The notes under the pieces are model-generated. The model ran no database searches. It was not told the DNA's origin and saw nothing but the letters and a program-made list of their open reading frames with translations. 44,057 nucleotides of DNA from Nostocales cyanobacterium (lineage in GTDB: Bacteria; Cyanobacteriota; Cyanobacteriia; Cyanobacteriales; Nostocaceae), in the NCBI GenBank assembly GCA_004292695.1, contig RDXV01000021.1, positions 1-44,057 on the forward strand, written 5' to 3'. Made by a program: the position numbers and the translations under genes. This document shows, piece by piece, positions 43,977-44,057 of the stretch (positions within the stretch are counted from its first letter, which is position 1; each line of letters opens with the position of its first letter).

Positions 43977-44057
43977 GACAAAGCTAGACTTTACTTTCTA
44001 CTTCAACGGGAGCATGGGAGCGGTTATCCCTCAGTAGACTTACACGCCTTAGCCAGA

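Overview
The window comes from a filamentous, probably heterocyst-forming cyanobacterium (Nostocales). The evidence is an AT-rich genome, copies of the HIP1 octamer GCGATCGC, heptameric short tandem repeats (STRR type) between genes, a Tic20-family protein, and housekeeping genes (argG, rpsF, glyA, cinA-like) of cyanobacterial type. The species cannot be fixed from sequence reading alone; low-GC Nostocales of the Dolichospermum/Aphanizomenon kind fit, but that is an inference.

Region 1 (1-12 kb) is a mixed-strand chromosomal backbone. It starts inside an exbB-like gene, followed by exbD, a family 2 glycosyltransferase, argininosuccinate synthase, a DedA membrane protein, a STAS-domain regulator, a coiled-coil protein, ribosomal protein S6, a fumarylacetoacetate hydrolase family enzyme, a Tic20-family membrane protein, a 65-residue Cys-rich protein, serine hydroxymethyltransferase and CinA. 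Gaps carry heptad repeats (1171-1191, 3577-3737, 4474-4537) and a MITE-like element with TA duplications and nested ends (6150-6572).

Region 2 (12.5-43.6 kb) is one unidirectional glycan cluster of about 26 genes. It holds six GT4-type and six GT2-type glycosyltransferases, two further glycosyltransferase-like proteins (GT-A-like and exostosin-like), and a Wzm/Wzt ABC exporter whose ATPase carries a C-terminal cargo-binding domain. It also has three methyltransferases (one FkbM), a hexapeptide-repeat acyltransferase, an AsnB-type amidotransferase, a multi-pass Wzy-like protein, a YdcF-type protein and a Wzc-like tyrosine autokinase. The likely product is a decorated exo- or surface polysaccharide. 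The cluster mixes ABC-exporter parts with Wzy-pathway parts. No Wzx flippase, Wza outer-membrane channel, initiating sugar-phosphate transferase or nucleotide-sugar biosynthesis gene is visible here, so these must be encoded elsewhere. A secreted RTX (calcium-binding repeat) protein sits inside the cluster as its own unit, with a terminator behind it. A 141-residue zinc-ribbon-like protein, preceded by a 21-codon leader ORF, stands just before the exporter genes.

Region 3 (43.65-44.06 kb) lies directly after the tyrosine autokinase stop codon. It contains the decayed 3' part of an IS200/IS605-type tnpB gene on the minus strand with its right-end sequence, where a TnpB guide (omega) RNA would normally be made. 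HIP1 sites are concentrated in the first 14 kb (seven found) and nearly absent from the glycan cluster (one found), which suggests a separate history for the cluster.
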